Assembly: GCA_026014745.1 (NCBI GenBank)
Contig: JAOZHS010000003.1
Span: 290,137-354,136, forward strand
From: Candidatus Bathyarchaeota archaeon
GTDB taxonomy: Archaea > Thermoproteota > Bathyarchaeia > Bathyarchaeales > Bathycorpusculaceae
Reading direction: 5' to 3'
DNA length: 64,000 bases
The position numbers were made by a program, and so were the translations under genes. Shown here piece after piece: positions 7,787-16,930 of the stretch; the stretch's first letter is position 1; every line of letters begins with the position of its first letter. The notes beneath the pieces were generated by a model. That model was not told where the DNA came from, did no database searches, and worked only from the letters and a program-made list of their open reading frames with translations.

Positions 7787-8821
7787 TTATCTGCCGTCAC
7801 TATCTGATTGCTTAATATTTGAACCTTTAAGTATTTTGTCTATTAAAGCCTCGAATTCCTTGGGAACACCCTGCTCAACTTTTGCATCTATAACACCAAT
7901 TCCGAACACGTCAATGCCATAGATTTTACCCAGCACCGCTAACTCGTTACCGCCTGACAAATCCAAAAGCAACGCCTTAGTTGGGTTTACGTCTATTTTC
8001 TTTGCCAAGAACGCCACCACATCGCTCTTATTTCCATCTATTGAAGCATCCATGACTATGCGGATGCTGTCTTTCTCAGCAATCAAATCAAAATGTGACT
8101 GCGTCCCAGAAACCCCAGTGATGTTGTCATGCAACTTTACATTGAACCCCTTATTCTCCAAGAACACGCTCAAGTTTTCGAGCAACGGAAACTCGCTGGT
8201 AAGCTCACTTAAAACAGCATCATTAACTCTGTACGATGAAACCTTGATGTATTTTGCATCTTGAAAAGTAGAAACCTTACCGCAGTTTAGGCACCAATGA
8301 ATAACCTCAGGTCTGTCAAAACGGTTGGAGCATTTTTCACATTGATAGAAGTTACCTATGCTTCGATAGTCGAGTCCTTCTTGGGAAAGCACAGTGCCAC
8401 AGCGGGGGCAAACCATGGTTTCGTCTTTCATAAAGTCCTTACGTGCACCAATATAGCCGCATTCCTTATGCTCAAGAAGTTGAGTAAGCCCCACATCTTG
8501 TGAGCCACATCTTGGGCAAGTAAATTTAGAATGAACTTCGGGCGAATTGCAACTTGGACAGATTAAGGTTCGGGTCACTTCTTTATCTTTAAGAAAACCC
8601 TGATGAACAAGCGAATCAAAGGCAGAAACCATCATTGAATAATTGTAATTTTTAAAGTGCTCCTCAGCTTCAGGGTACCGAATACCTGATTTATCAAGAT
8701 AGGGATTAATCTCTACGATTCCTTTTCGGATCAGTTCCCTTACGAAGTCACGTGCCGATTTGTCATCAGATGGTTTCGAATCCACCACTATTTGTTGGTC
8801 TTTTTTAGTCAACAGTTTCAT
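7787..8821 (-). CDS. TackOD1-like multi-zinc-ribbon protein with C-terminal nuclease-fold-like domain
   Basis: A 344-residue cytosolic protein. An N-terminal helical part (about 1-80) precedes a region dense in CxxC knuckles: CPSC, CPRCGS, a CG near an EHKECGYIGARKDF stretch, CPRCG, CEKC and CLNCG (about residues 85-200). This order, with the EH..CG and DYR segments, matches the TackOD1 (ThaumOD1) output domain. Residues about 220-330 look like an alternating alpha/beta domain possibly of restriction-endonuclease fold. The ATG overlaps the TGA of the upstream TadC-like gene (ATGA), so it is translated as part of the pilus operon. Confidence 0.7.
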   Translation of the reverse strand: MKLLTKKDQQIVVDSKPSDDKSARDFVRELIRKGIVEINPYLDKSGIRYPEAEEHFKNYNYSMMVSAFDSLVHQGFLKDKEVTRTLICPSCNSPEVHSKFTCPRCGSQDVGLTQLLEHKECGYIGARKDFMKDETMVCPRCGTVLSQEGLDYRSIGNFYQCEKCSNRFDRPEVIHWCLNCGKVSTFQDAKYIKVSSYRVNDAVLSELTSEFPLLENLSVFLENKGFNVKLHDNITGVSGTQSHFDLIAEKDSIRIVMDASIDGNKSDVVAFLAKKIDVNPTKALLLDLSGGNELAVLGKIYGIDVFGIGVIDAKVEQGVPKEFEALIDKILKGSNIKQSDSDGR

Positions 8822-9687
8822 GCCATACCTCCCAAGGCGTTAAAGAAAACAAGACTTAAGATTAACAGAATAACTGAATGCCGCAAACCTGCAAGATAAC
8901 ATCTATCCCCAATTTTGCCTGCAATCAAACCCGCAAACAAAGACTCTACAATGGAAGCCCAAAACAGAATTGAAGTGTAGTAGTTGGTGTCTAACACCGT
9001 GATGGCGTTGCCTAATCCGGAGGGATTTTGGGCTGAGGCAGCAAGCGGAATCAAAAATTGATTCAGAACCACAAACGAAATTATTAAAAAGATAGCGATA
9101 GCTGCATAGACGGTGTAGAGGTAGGGTTTCATGTTGTTTTGTTGCTCTTGCCGATATTGATCTATGTTTGTAAAGAGTTCCACGCTCATATCAAGTACTT
9201 CGCTCATTTTGCCGCCAGATTGGTTAGCCTCAACGAGTATGGTTGCAAATCGTGCAAGAGAAGGGCTGCTTACATGTTTAGTGAGTGACATAATGGAGTC
9301 TTCCCAGCTGGTGCCTAACGTAAACAAGGTGAGGGCGCGTTCCAGTTCTTTGGCTAAGGGTCCATAACCTTTGTCTGCGGCTTGCTCGACAGCTTTGGGC
9401 AAGGTTACACCTGAATTAACCGCTTCAGAAATATCTCTAAGTAGACGCGGTATGGAACTTTCAATCTTACGCACCCAATTATGATTGCTGTACTCAACGA
9501 ATGCGGGAAACATTATCGCGATGAGTAATCCAAAGATGATGATGTTGTTTGTTTCTTGAGTTATAGGAATTAGGTAGGGCTGTGTCGGAACATAGGCGCC
9601 CACAAGGAGGGGGGAAATTATCACTAAGAAGCCGACGGCTACAGAAGTTGCCCATACTGCGGTTCTTAGGCGTTTATTGAAGTACAT
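8818..9687 (-). CDS. Type IV pilus / archaellum-type membrane platform protein (T2SSF domain), second copy
   Basis: A 289-residue polytopic protein with an N-terminal pair of membrane segments, a cytosolic T2SSF helical bundle (about 70-175; ESSIPRLLRDISEAVNSGVT, GSWEDSI-type motif as GTSWEDSIMSL) and further membrane segments at the C-terminus. It acts as one of two FlaJ/TadC-like platform subunits on which the secretion ATPase drives pilin assembly. The RBS GGAGG overlaps the end of the upstream platform gene, and its stop overlaps the start of the TackOD1-like gene. Confidence 0.85.
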   Translation of the reverse strand: MYFNKRLRTAVWATSVAVGFLVIISPLLVGAYVPTQPYLIPITQETNNIIIFGLLIAIMFPAFVEYSNHNWVRKIESSIPRLLRDISEAVNSGVTLPKAVEQAADKGYGPLAKELERALTLFTLGTSWEDSIMSLTKHVSSPSLARFATILVEANQSGGKMSEVLDMSVELFTNIDQYRQEQQNNMKPYLYTVYAAIAIFLIISFVVLNQFLIPLAASAQNPSGLGNAITVLDTNYYTSILFWASIVESLFAGLIAGKIGDRCYLAGLRHSVILLILSLVFFNALGGMA

Positions 9688-9688
9688 C

Positions 9689-10573
9689 TTAGTCCTCCTT
9701 AGGTAGCGCGCTGTCTAAAATCAGGATAAATATTATGCAGATGACGGGAATCCCAAAAAACACGATTAAGTTCAGTTGGGAAACGGGCGATAAACTCATG
9801 GATGAGTTACCCAAAACCGAGAGAAGCGTAATCATGATTATGAAAGTTACTGGCGCCATAACCATTGCAGTGACGTAGAGTTCTGCGAGTGCAACCAGAC
9901 CTGCAAGTCTCTTTTTGAGCTGCTCACGTTTTAACGCTAAAAGGTTATTGGTTTCAAAGGCAAGGAGGCTTTTGAGGTCTCCACTGGTTTTTGTGGTGCT
10001 GTTGATACTTAAGAGGAGTTTTGAGAAGGTTTCTGAAGCACTACGCATTTGGGTATCTTTTAGCGCGGCAGTAGTGTCCGCACCAAATAATTTTATGTTA
10101 GTCGTAAAGCGCAAAGCTAAGTCCTTTATCGCAAGGTGAGGTTCAACCTCGACAACGCGCTCAAACAAGCGGTCAATAGAGATACCGCCTGCGGAAAGCA
10201 CACTCATGTAGCCGACGGTGTAGATTAGGTTAGAATCAATTTCATTCTTGTTTTTGTTGACCCGCATAACAGGATATGCAACAGCGATAATCGCGGCAGT
10301 CATACTGGCTACAAAAGTCAAAATAATCGCCCCAATTAATCCTCGAGCGAGGGAAACACCAAGTACAGATTGAAGCAACAAAGAGACCGCAAAAGAACAA
10401 GCGGCTGTAATGATGACTGTGAATATGGATAGTGCCGCGTACAATTCGTAGGTTACTTTGATGCCGCTCTTGGCGTAATCCTTCTTTAGGCTAGAAAAAT
10501 TAGGGACAAAGTTACCAAATAAACGGTAGCTTGTTTCAGTAATGAAGCCTAAAAAGTGTTCTCTATGGATCAT
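9689..10573 (-). CDS. Type IV pilus / archaellum-type membrane platform protein (T2SSF domain), first copy
   Basis: A 294-residue homolog of TadB/FlaJ with two N-terminal membrane segments, a T2SSF region (about 110-215; YTVGYMSVLSAGGISIDRLF, then the DLKSLLAFETNNLLALKREQ segment) and two more C-terminal segments. Its ATG overlaps the TAA of the ATPase gene by one base (TAATG). Two consecutive single-domain platform genes are the usual arrangement in Tad-like and many archaeal pilus loci. Confidence 0.85.
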   Translation of the reverse strand: MIHREHFLGFITETSYRLFGNFVPNFSSLKKDYAKSGIKVTYELYAALSIFTVIITAACSFAVSLLLQSVLGVSLARGLIGAIILTFVASMTAAIIAVAYPVMRVNKNKNEIDSNLIYTVGYMSVLSAGGISIDRLFERVVEVEPHLAIKDLALRFTTNIKLFGADTTAALKDTQMRSASETFSKLLLSINSTTKTSGDLKSLLAFETNNLLALKREQLKKRLAGLVALAELYVTAMVMAPVTFIIMITLLSVLGNSSMSLSPVSQLNLIVFFGIPVICIIFILILDSALPKED

Positions 10574-12174
10574 TAGGCATCAAACCTCACGTGATTGAAG
10601 ATCTCCCGCGGATTCACGTAGTATTTCCTAATTAAATCGGCGACTTGGTCATAGGTGCTGAGATTGGTTTGGGCCATCCATTTCAGAATTAACTCTCGTT
10701 TTTCAAGGTCCTCTACTACTTGCTCAACTGGAATGTGTTTGGAGTCGGCTACCTTGTTTAATGCAAAACTCTGCTTAATGTCAGGGATAGCAAGGTTGAT
10801 AGCGTCATCTCGCGGGTCCCACCCGAAAAGCTTCCTAAAGCCACCGCTCTCGTCAATTTCGGATAATTCCGTTATACGCCTAACTACTTTATCATGGAAT
10901 TTAGTACGGTTCAACTGGGCAACGACATTCATCAGAGGAATCAACATTGGCGGTATATCCATCGGTTTGGTCAAGAGACGTTTCTCGACGGCTGCAACAT
11001 CTTCCGCGTGAATCGTGCACATGCCACCGTGACCCACAGAGATGCTCTGGAACAAGGTGAAGGCTTCTTCGCCGCGGATTTCGCCTACGATAATGTAATC
11101 GGGTCTTTGCCTAAGCGAAGACTTCAACAAATCAAAAAGCGTAACTTCTTTGATGCCCTCCTGCAAGGAGGGTCGCGTCACCATCGGAATCCAGTTTTCA
11201 TGTAACCGCAATTCTCGAACCTCCTCGATGGTAACGACTTTCATTTCGGGAGGGATGAAGGTGCAAATTGAGTTCAAAAGCCCCGTTTTACCCGCCGCAG
11301 TAGCACCTGAAGCGATTATGGACCGCTTATTTTCAACCAAAATCCACAGGTACGCAGCCACTAACGGCGTTAAAGTCCCCAGATTAATGAGGTCAATGAT
11401 GGTGAAGGGGTTAGCTCGCACTTTACGAATGGTGAAGGTACTGCCTCGCTTTGAAACCTCTTCTAGCGTGACGTGAATTCGGAAACCTTCAGGTAGAGCG
11501 CCTTCTAGGATGGGGTTTGATATGGAAATTTGATGCCCGGAACGGTACGCCAACCGCGTAATGAAGGTGTTGAGTTCTGCGCTTTCGCTAAACGTTACGT
11601 TAGTCGGCAAGGACTCGTATAGGCGGTGCCAAACATAAATCGGAATCCCAACGCCGTTACAGCTAATGTCTTCGATGTTTTGGTCCTTAATTAAAACATC
11701 AACAGGTCCATAACCAAGAAAATCTCTGGTGATAAAGTAAGCAAATTTGTCCATGGATTTTGCGGTGACATCCAGTCTGAAACGTTTAACCATCTTTTTG
11801 ATGTCCGCTGTTAAGAACGATTCCAGAGCATGCTCATCTTTGAGCTTATCTAACGAGAGGCTGGCTTCTTCCCGAATAGCATTTTTTAGTTTTCCCAGAG
11901 TAACCTGCTCAGTAGGCGTCATTGTTGGCTCTATAACTCGGTAGAGTAACCTACCAGATGCCTTATCGAGCTGAATACCAACGTTGCCAAATGGCGGCGA
12001 AACAGCATAGAAGTCTCTAAACTGAGAATCATGATCATCCTTAGACGCGGCGTCAGCATTTTTGTCAGTCTGCGGGGCAGCGGGTTTTTTCCTCTTGAAA
12101 AGGTCAAGGAAAATCAAAGGTTTTGTTTTCTCTTCAACAACTGCAGCGTTCTGTTTGCGTTTTTCAAGGGTCAT
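10573..12174 (-). CDS. Type II/IV secretion-family assembly ATPase (FlaI/GspE-like)
   Basis: A 533-residue cytosolic hexameric ATPase that powers pilin extraction and assembly. An N-terminal variable part is followed by the nucleotide-binding core: Walker A GATAAGKT around residue 295, the Asp box, Walker B-like IIVGEIRGEEAF and the His box (SVGHGGMCTIHAED). The start ATG follows directly after the TAA of the large pilin gene. The length and N-domain are as in archaeal pilus ATPases. Position between pilins and platform proteins is canonical. Confidence 0.92.
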   Translation of the reverse strand: MTLEKRKQNAAVVEEKTKPLIFLDLFKRKKPAAPQTDKNADAASKDDHDSQFRDFYAVSPPFGNVGIQLDKASGRLLYRVIEPTMTPTEQVTLGKLKNAIREEASLSLDKLKDEHALESFLTADIKKMVKRFRLDVTAKSMDKFAYFITRDFLGYGPVDVLIKDQNIEDISCNGVGIPIYVWHRLYESLPTNVTFSESAELNTFITRLAYRSGHQISISNPILEGALPEGFRIHVTLEEVSKRGSTFTIRKVRANPFTIIDLINLGTLTPLVAAYLWILVENKRSIIASGATAAGKTGLLNSICTFIPPEMKVVTIEEVRELRLHENWIPMVTRPSLQEGIKEVTLFDLLKSSLRQRPDYIIVGEIRGEEAFTLFQSISVGHGGMCTIHAEDVAAVEKRLLTKPMDIPPMLIPLMNVVAQLNRTKFHDKVVRRITELSEIDESGGFRKLFGWDPRDDAINLAIPDIKQSFALNKVADSKHIPVEQVVEDLEKRELILKWMAQTNLSTYDQVADLIRKYYVNPREIFNHVRFDA

Positions 12175-14724
12175 TTAGGCTGCCTCCTGTGTTATGGCTT
12201 TGTGCCCAACAGTGGTTCCCACAGATGCGATAATTGTGACGGTTTGGCCAGAGCGGTTGGTTGCTTGAAGTTTTATTTGGTAGGCGCCGTTTGCGTCAAG
12301 TTGAACCCAGGCGGGGTTGTTTATGGCCGAATCGTTCGCAGCATTAAGTAGTGTGATGTCTGTGCCGGTAACATATATTGAAACATACACGTAAGGAGTC
12401 GAATATCCGGTGCCTGATTTTGAGGTAATTGTGTAGGTTTGCCATCCACCATAGGGTATGGTGTTGCTACTGGGTGTGTAGTTTAGGTCGATTTGTATCC
12501 AGTCAAAGTATACGTTAAATTGGGTAGCTGTGTCCTTGACTGCGGTTATTTTCACTTTCCAATGCCCTGAACTATCCCTGAAATCATCTGCGTCGGATAC
12601 AATAGCCATTGATTGGAGTTGGCGGGTGTTAGATGTTGCGCTAGAGGTATATGAGCGGTAGCCGTCTCCGCTGGTCATATAGACTCCGCTGGTATAGTTA
12701 TAGTATTGAATTGTCACCGACGCTGAGCCAGTGTTTAGGTAGCTTGCGATGTTGCTGTCAAACGATAACCAACTGTTCGTGGTTGATGACCCGGTGAACT
12801 CTACTTGAGAGGTGTACTGGTCAGTTCCGCCCCAGACGTTTAGGAGAGCGACGTCGATGTCCCAGCTGTTTTGCCACCACCAGAATGACTGGGAATCTCG
12901 GAAGCGTATCGTAAACGTTGAGGACGTCAGATATGAGGAGATTGAAACATTATTCCAGCCATACGATAAACTGGGGATTACGTTTTGCCATGCGCCGTTC
13001 CAAACGTCTACGGATAGGTAGTCATATCCTGTGTAGCCGCCAAGGTATATTGCGAGAACTTCGTTTGACTGGGTATAATCCAGATTTGTCCATTGTACCT
13101 CGGAATTTAATTCATAGATGGGGGGAGGCGTGGTTTCTTTGATGATTAAAACATCATCAATAAAGCAGGCTTCACCGTTATCAGGTGTTCCCGAATTGAT
13201 TTGAATACGGAAATTGCTTCTAAAGTATTGGCTGTCGGTTATTTTTGCAGTGTATTCGTACCATGTGTCCTCGACGGGTGAGAGGTAGTTTAGGTTTTGT
13301 ATGGTGTTGTATGAGTAGCCGTTGAAGTATCGAAGTTGGAAGTTATCGTTGTCGTCAATGTCATCTTCCATGAACCAAAAATGGACATATATTGCCGATG
13401 CTGAGGACATATCCAGATCATCTGAAGTTAAATATCCATCATCGGTTGAATCCGAATCCGCCATATACGTTCCACTATGGGGCAGCCAAGGATAACCGTA
13501 GGTTGAGCTTGTTGCGGGTACGCCTGAACCGTCTGACCAGCTGGTTGCGCCATTATCATTCCAATTGTTGTAGTTTCCAGCTTCAAAACCATCATCTAGC
13601 AGGGTAGTGTTTGTAACGCCTCCTGAGGTATCCGTCTCAGTTAACGTGTCAGAGGTGCCGTCGGGTCCGCTTTTGAGCGCGTTAAAATTGCTGTGCACTC
13701 CCGCAGTTGAGGTTTCTGAGTTGGGAAAATAATTAGAGTTGACATAGGTTCCCGTAAAATATGAGCTGAAAACTGCCGAATTCAAATCGTTAGCTGCCAA
13801 GCTGGAACTTGTTCCGCTCACATAACCTGTGCCACCCTGTGGACTCCACTGTGTTGGATTGTAACTTGCGTAACCGTTGCCAGTTCCAGTTATGAGCACT
13901 TGCCCTGCACCATCGCCACCTGAACCACCCGAGGGGGCAGATAAAATGGAAACACTTGCTGTTGTAAATGTACCTTGAGCGGCTTGGTTATATGTTGCTT
14001 CGAAAAGAACGGTTCCGATTTCTGTTGCAGCATAGGTCCAGGAGAAGAATTTGCTTGAACCGGGCGCTAAAGTATCAATCTTCAGGGATGTGGGCGCGGA
14101 TAAAATTGAGGTTAGTGTAGACGGAATCGCGGATAGGCTCACGGTTATGTTTTCAGCCGCCACGCCTTCTTGATTATTGTTTGTTACCGTTAGAAGGAGT
14201 GTGATGTTGTTTGATTGGTAAACAGTTGGGGGAGCCGCTATCAAGGATAAATCAAGTTTGACTTGACTTGCTGAATAAAGCGCATAGTCAAAAACGTTGC
14301 CTAACTCGGTTATTAATTGCACGGTATATTTTTGACTGGGCGTAACTTTGAAGGCGGAAAGGAAACTCTGGGTTTCCCCGACTGAGACAGGTTCACTTAT
14401 GCTGAAAAAACCTTGGTTTTCAGGTGTTATTGACTGGTTAAATAACCCTAACCAAATCACATTTGATTGGAGACTACCGATGTTTTTTACGGTTATGTTT
14501 AGCTTATTGTCGCTTGTTATTTGAACTGAAAGAATCGACAGTTTCTCGTTACTACGGTCTCTATCCACCATGTCCATTGCGGTAGTGGTGGCCGTGTAAT
14601 CGTTCATGTTCAACAAGGACAATTCATAGAACGTAAAGCCAGATAAAATAATCAGAACTATGAATACTGCTCCTATTACTGAACCAACTCCTTTTTTGGA
14701 GAGTCTAAGTTTCGTAAAGAACAG
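12175..14724 (-). CDS. Large pilin-like surface protein with class III signal and beta-sandwich domains
   Basis: About 849 residues if started at CTG 14724, 8 nt after GGGGAGG; a TTG at 14754 is an alternative with no good RBS. The N-terminus KLRLSKKGVGSVIGAVFIVL is a class III (prepilin) signal: a basic stretch, cleavage after KKG, then a hydrophobic assembly helix. Behind it come a CARDB-like domain (about 160-270), a Gly/Ser-rich linker, and two lectin/jelly-roll-like regions rich in Trp, Tyr and Asp. It probably sits at a pilus tip or decorates the fibre as an adhesin. The 3' end abuts the ATPase gene. Confidence 0.75.
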   Translation of the reverse strand: MFFTKLRLSKKGVGSVIGAVFIVLIILSGFTFYELSLLNMNDYTATTTAMDMVDRDRSNEKLSILSVQITSDNKLNITVKNIGSLQSNVIWLGLFNQSITPENQGFFSISEPVSVGETQSFLSAFKVTPSQKYTVQLITELGNVFDYALYSASQVKLDLSLIAAPPTVYQSNNITLLLTVTNNNQEGVAAENITVSLSAIPSTLTSILSAPTSLKIDTLAPGSSKFFSWTYAATEIGTVLFEATYNQAAQGTFTTASVSILSAPSGGSGGDGAGQVLITGTGNGYASYNPTQWSPQGGTGYVSGTSSSLAANDLNSAVFSSYFTGTYVNSNYFPNSETSTAGVHSNFNALKSGPDGTSDTLTETDTSGGVTNTTLLDDGFEAGNYNNWNDNGATSWSDGSGVPATSSTYGYPWLPHSGTYMADSDSTDDGYLTSDDLDMSSASAIYVHFWFMEDDIDDNDNFQLRYFNGYSYNTIQNLNYLSPVEDTWYEYTAKITDSQYFRSNFRIQINSGTPDNGEACFIDDVLIIKETTPPPIYELNSEVQWTNLDYTQSNEVLAIYLGGYTGYDYLSVDVWNGAWQNVIPSLSYGWNNVSISSYLTSSTFTIRFRDSQSFWWWQNSWDIDVALLNVWGGTDQYTSQVEFTGSSTTNSWLSFDSNIASYLNTGSASVTIQYYNYTSGVYMTSGDGYRSYTSSATSNTRQLQSMAIVSDADDFRDSSGHWKVKITAVKDTATQFNVYFDWIQIDLNYTPSSNTIPYGGWQTYTITSKSGTGYSTPYVYVSIYVTGTDITLLNAANDSAINNPAWVQLDANGAYQIKLQATNRSGQTVTIIASVGTTVGHKAITQEAA

Positions 14725-15157
14725 TTGCTTTTCCTCCCCTTGCTGAAACCGCAAGTATCTCTAAGCATGAATTAGATTGAACTGTAAAGGGCGAAGTAAA
14801 CTGAACAGTTAGAAGTTTTCCTGTTCCTATCGTTGTGTCCTTCCCGCTTTGATATTGCTGCACGGCAGTTCCGTTAAGGTAGAGTGCAGCTATGCGGAGG
14901 TCGGTTTGCCCATAATTAAATACAGTAATATTGAATCGGTTTTGAGAATCGGACCATACGCGAAGAATTTCAAATCTCTCTTGCGCTTGCTCACTATAAT
15001 ATGCTGTTTTATGAGTGAAGTCATCGCTTGATGCAGATATGGCGTTTAAGCTATATGCGTAAACTCCTACACCAGCGATTGTGATAATTAGGATAATAAC
15101 AAGGCTACCTACGATTTCTGCAACCCCTTTTTTGCAACGTATTAGCCTTTTTAACAG
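14705..15157 (-). CDS. Archaeal prepilin with apparent CTG start
   Basis: The frame gives 150 residues starting LLKRLIRCKKGVAEIVGSL, with a basic n-region, KKG cleavage site and long hydrophobic helix, ending at TAG 14705. It is bounded upstream by an in-frame TGA only two codons before CTG 15157, and no ATG, GTG or TTG is available. GGAG lies 11 nt upstream. The C-terminal domain has a beta-rich pattern (RFNITVFNYGQTDLRIAALY) seen in archaeal pilins. The stop lies inside the start region of the next pilin-like gene (20-nt overlap). An alternative is a one-base indel in an A-run. Confidence 0.65.
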   Translation of the reverse strand: MLKRLIRCKKGVAEIVGSLVIILIITIAGVGVYAYSLNAISASSDDFTHKTAYYSEQAQERFEILRVWSDSQNRFNITVFNYGQTDLRIAALYLNGTAVQQYQSGKDTTIGTGKLLTVQFTSPFTVQSNSCLEILAVSARGGKATVLYET

Positions 15158-15202
15158 TGTTTTTCACACTCCGTTAATAAAAAAAGAAAAAAGTTCGGTT
15201 GT

Positions 15203-15640
15203 TTATCGGGCCTCAACTGAGGTGCTCACGGTTGTGCCGTCAACACAAACAACCTTAACATCATAGAACCGACTTGCTTCGAGGGTTTGTTTATCTAACT
15301 GAAGATATGCTGTTTGTTGAACATCTAGTGGTGTCGATGAAGTTGTGAAAGCGGTAGCATTTTCTACGGCGGTACCTGCAATGTAGATTTTATCAAGGAC
15401 AAGATCTGATCCGCCAGCGTTCCGAACATAGAGTTTTATCTGTTTGTCTTCTACGCTTGCAGTTATAGAATCAATTTGAATTATGCCAGTATTTGTGGAA
15501 CTCTGTTGTGCGCCTCCGATCCAGCCCATAACATAAGCGTAAACCACTACGCCTGCTGCTACTGCCAGAAGCATTAGAATCAACGCTGCTATGACTGCTG
15601 AAAAGCCTGTTTTGCTCTTACATAGTTTTTTTAGGTTCAC
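15203..15640 (-). CDS. Archaeal prepilin (major pilin candidate)
   Basis: A 145-residue protein with GTG start 15640 behind a CAGGAG site. The N-terminus NLKKLCKSKTGFSAVIAALI carries a class III signal with cleavage likely after KTG, then the hydrophobic helix up to VVVYAYVMGW. The remainder is a small beta-rich domain with KQIKLYVRNAGGSDLVLDKI. It is the first gene of the pilus operon, so it is probably the most highly expressed pilin. Confidence 0.8.
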   Translation of the reverse strand: MNLKKLCKSKTGFSAVIAALILMLLAVAAGVVVYAYVMGWIGGAQQSSTNTGIIQIDSITASVEDKQIKLYVRNAGGSDLVLDKIYIAGTAVENATAFTTSSTPLDVQQTAYLQLDKQTLEASRFYDVKVVCVDGTTVSTSVEAR

Positions 15641-15808
15641 TTTTTTTTCTCCTGAGTTGATATGCTTCCTATTGTTGTACTTGTATACTTTAACTCTTAT
15701 GAATCAATAATCAATATTTTAAACTCGAGCCCAAACCACTAGGACGCAAACTAAAAGTTCGAATATCTTAAATATCAACAGCAACATAACGTAGAATGGT
15801 AGATTTTT

Positions 15809-16603
15809 ATGCAAAAATATAGTACTACTCTAATTTATGCAAACATAGTCGCATACATTTTTACTATTCTAATTAATAGCTTAGCGGGCAGCACCATGTT
15901 AATTGGCGGTCAAAACACCGCTGCAATATCAGACAATAATCCTACTCTTATAACGCCGGCGGGCTACGTGTTTTCTATTTGGGGAATAATCTATGTTCTT
16001 CTGGGAGCATTTGTAATCTACCAAGCACTGCCAAGAGAACGCAAAAGCGCATATCACCAAAAAATCGGCTGGCTCTTTTTACTTAGCAGTTTATTTAATA
16101 TCGCTTGGATTTTTGTTTGGCAATACGAAAGCCTAATCCTGTCAGTTATCCTCATCTTTGCCTTATTGTTCTCGTTAATTGCGATTTATATGCGTCTAAA
16201 CATCGGGCGCTCAAAAGTCAGGACAAGCGAACGCCTTGCAGTTCATTTGCCTTTTAGCGTTTATTTGGGTTGGATTACGATTGCTTCGATAGCTGATGTT
16301 GCGGTGACTTTGACTGCATATAACTGGGATGGCTTTGGAATTAGCCCTGAAATTTGGGCAACAATCGTTGTCGCAGTTGCGTTAGTTATAACTCTGCTTA
16401 TGCTTGGAATTCGTAAAGACGTGGCTTACGCGTTGGTGGTCATCTGGGCTTTAGTCGGCATCGGGATGAACAATAGCGGCAATCAAACGGTTATGCTGTT
16501 AACACAGATAGGCAGCATCATCGTGGGCGTCGCGATAATTGTGGTAGTCATCATAACTTTGCTAAGAAGAAAAAAGAAGAGTCCTGCAACAGAGATAGAC
16601 TGA
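15809..16603 (+). CDS. TspO/MBR-related membrane protein
   Basis: A 264-residue protein with about seven membrane segments. The segment TPAGYVFSIWGIIYVLLGAF matches the longer TspO-related family (tryptophan-rich sensory protein-like). TspO proteins bind tetrapyrroles or sterols and act in stress or transport; the ligand here is unknown. The C-terminus is a short basic tail (RRKKKSPATEID). It diverges from the pilus operon across a 168-bp region that probably holds both promoters. Confidence 0.8.
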   Translation: MQKYSTTLIYANIVAYIFTILINSLAGSTMLIGGQNTAAISDNNPTLITPAGYVFSIWGIIYVLLGAFVIYQALPRERKSAYHQKIGWLFLLSSLFNIAWIFVWQYESLILSVILIFALLFSLIAIYMRLNIGRSKVRTSERLAVHLPFSVYLGWITIASIADVAVTLTAYNWDGFGISPEIWATIVVAVALVITLLMLGIRKDVAYALVVIWALVGIGMNNSGNQTVMLLTQIGSIIVGVAIIVVVIITLLRRKKKSPATEID

Positions 16604-16644
16604 TAGCGCAATCTTGATTTCTACAAAAGAAAAACAAAACAGTA

Positions 16645-16887
16645 GTTCAAAGTTTTGTTTTGTCTCTTTGTGTGGGCGCTGCGGTTTACAGGATGCCACA
16701 AGATAGTTGTAGGCGGCGTTTGTTCTTTGGGTTTGCAGCCTGTTTCTACGCCTGTTTGGATGTGGCATAACCGAATCTCACCACACGCCCAACATGCAGC
16801 TATGTTGAAATCGCCGCGATGTGCATGTGGAAGCATGTATGGATTGGTTTTTTCTCCACAAGAACCAACACCACAACCCGCATACAA
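16645..16887 (-). repeat. Dispersed ~240 bp element, copy B (contains an intact small Cys-rich frame)
   Basis: Nearly collinear with the reverse complement of 5757-5997. On the minus strand an uninterrupted frame of 88 residues (16621-16887, TTG start, no RBS) contains SCGEK, a CWACGE knuckle and LCHIQTGVETGC. Conserved segments between copies in this frame include KQTPPTTILW. Copy A has stops in the same frame. The intergenic stretch 16604-16930 holds nothing else. Whether the element is protein-coding or an RNA/mobile relic is unresolved. Confidence 0.6.
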
Positions 16888-16912
16888 ACAAAAATAAAAA
16901 AAGAGGGGGAAG
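16888..16912 (-). terminator. T-rich terminator of the beta-propeller gene
   Basis: Downstream of the stop at 16931 the minus strand reads CCCCCTCTTTTTTTATTTTTGTTTG. Such T-tracts terminate archaeal RNA polymerase without a stem. Confidence 0.4.
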
Positions 16913-16930
16913 TTATTGAGGTACGTTTTT

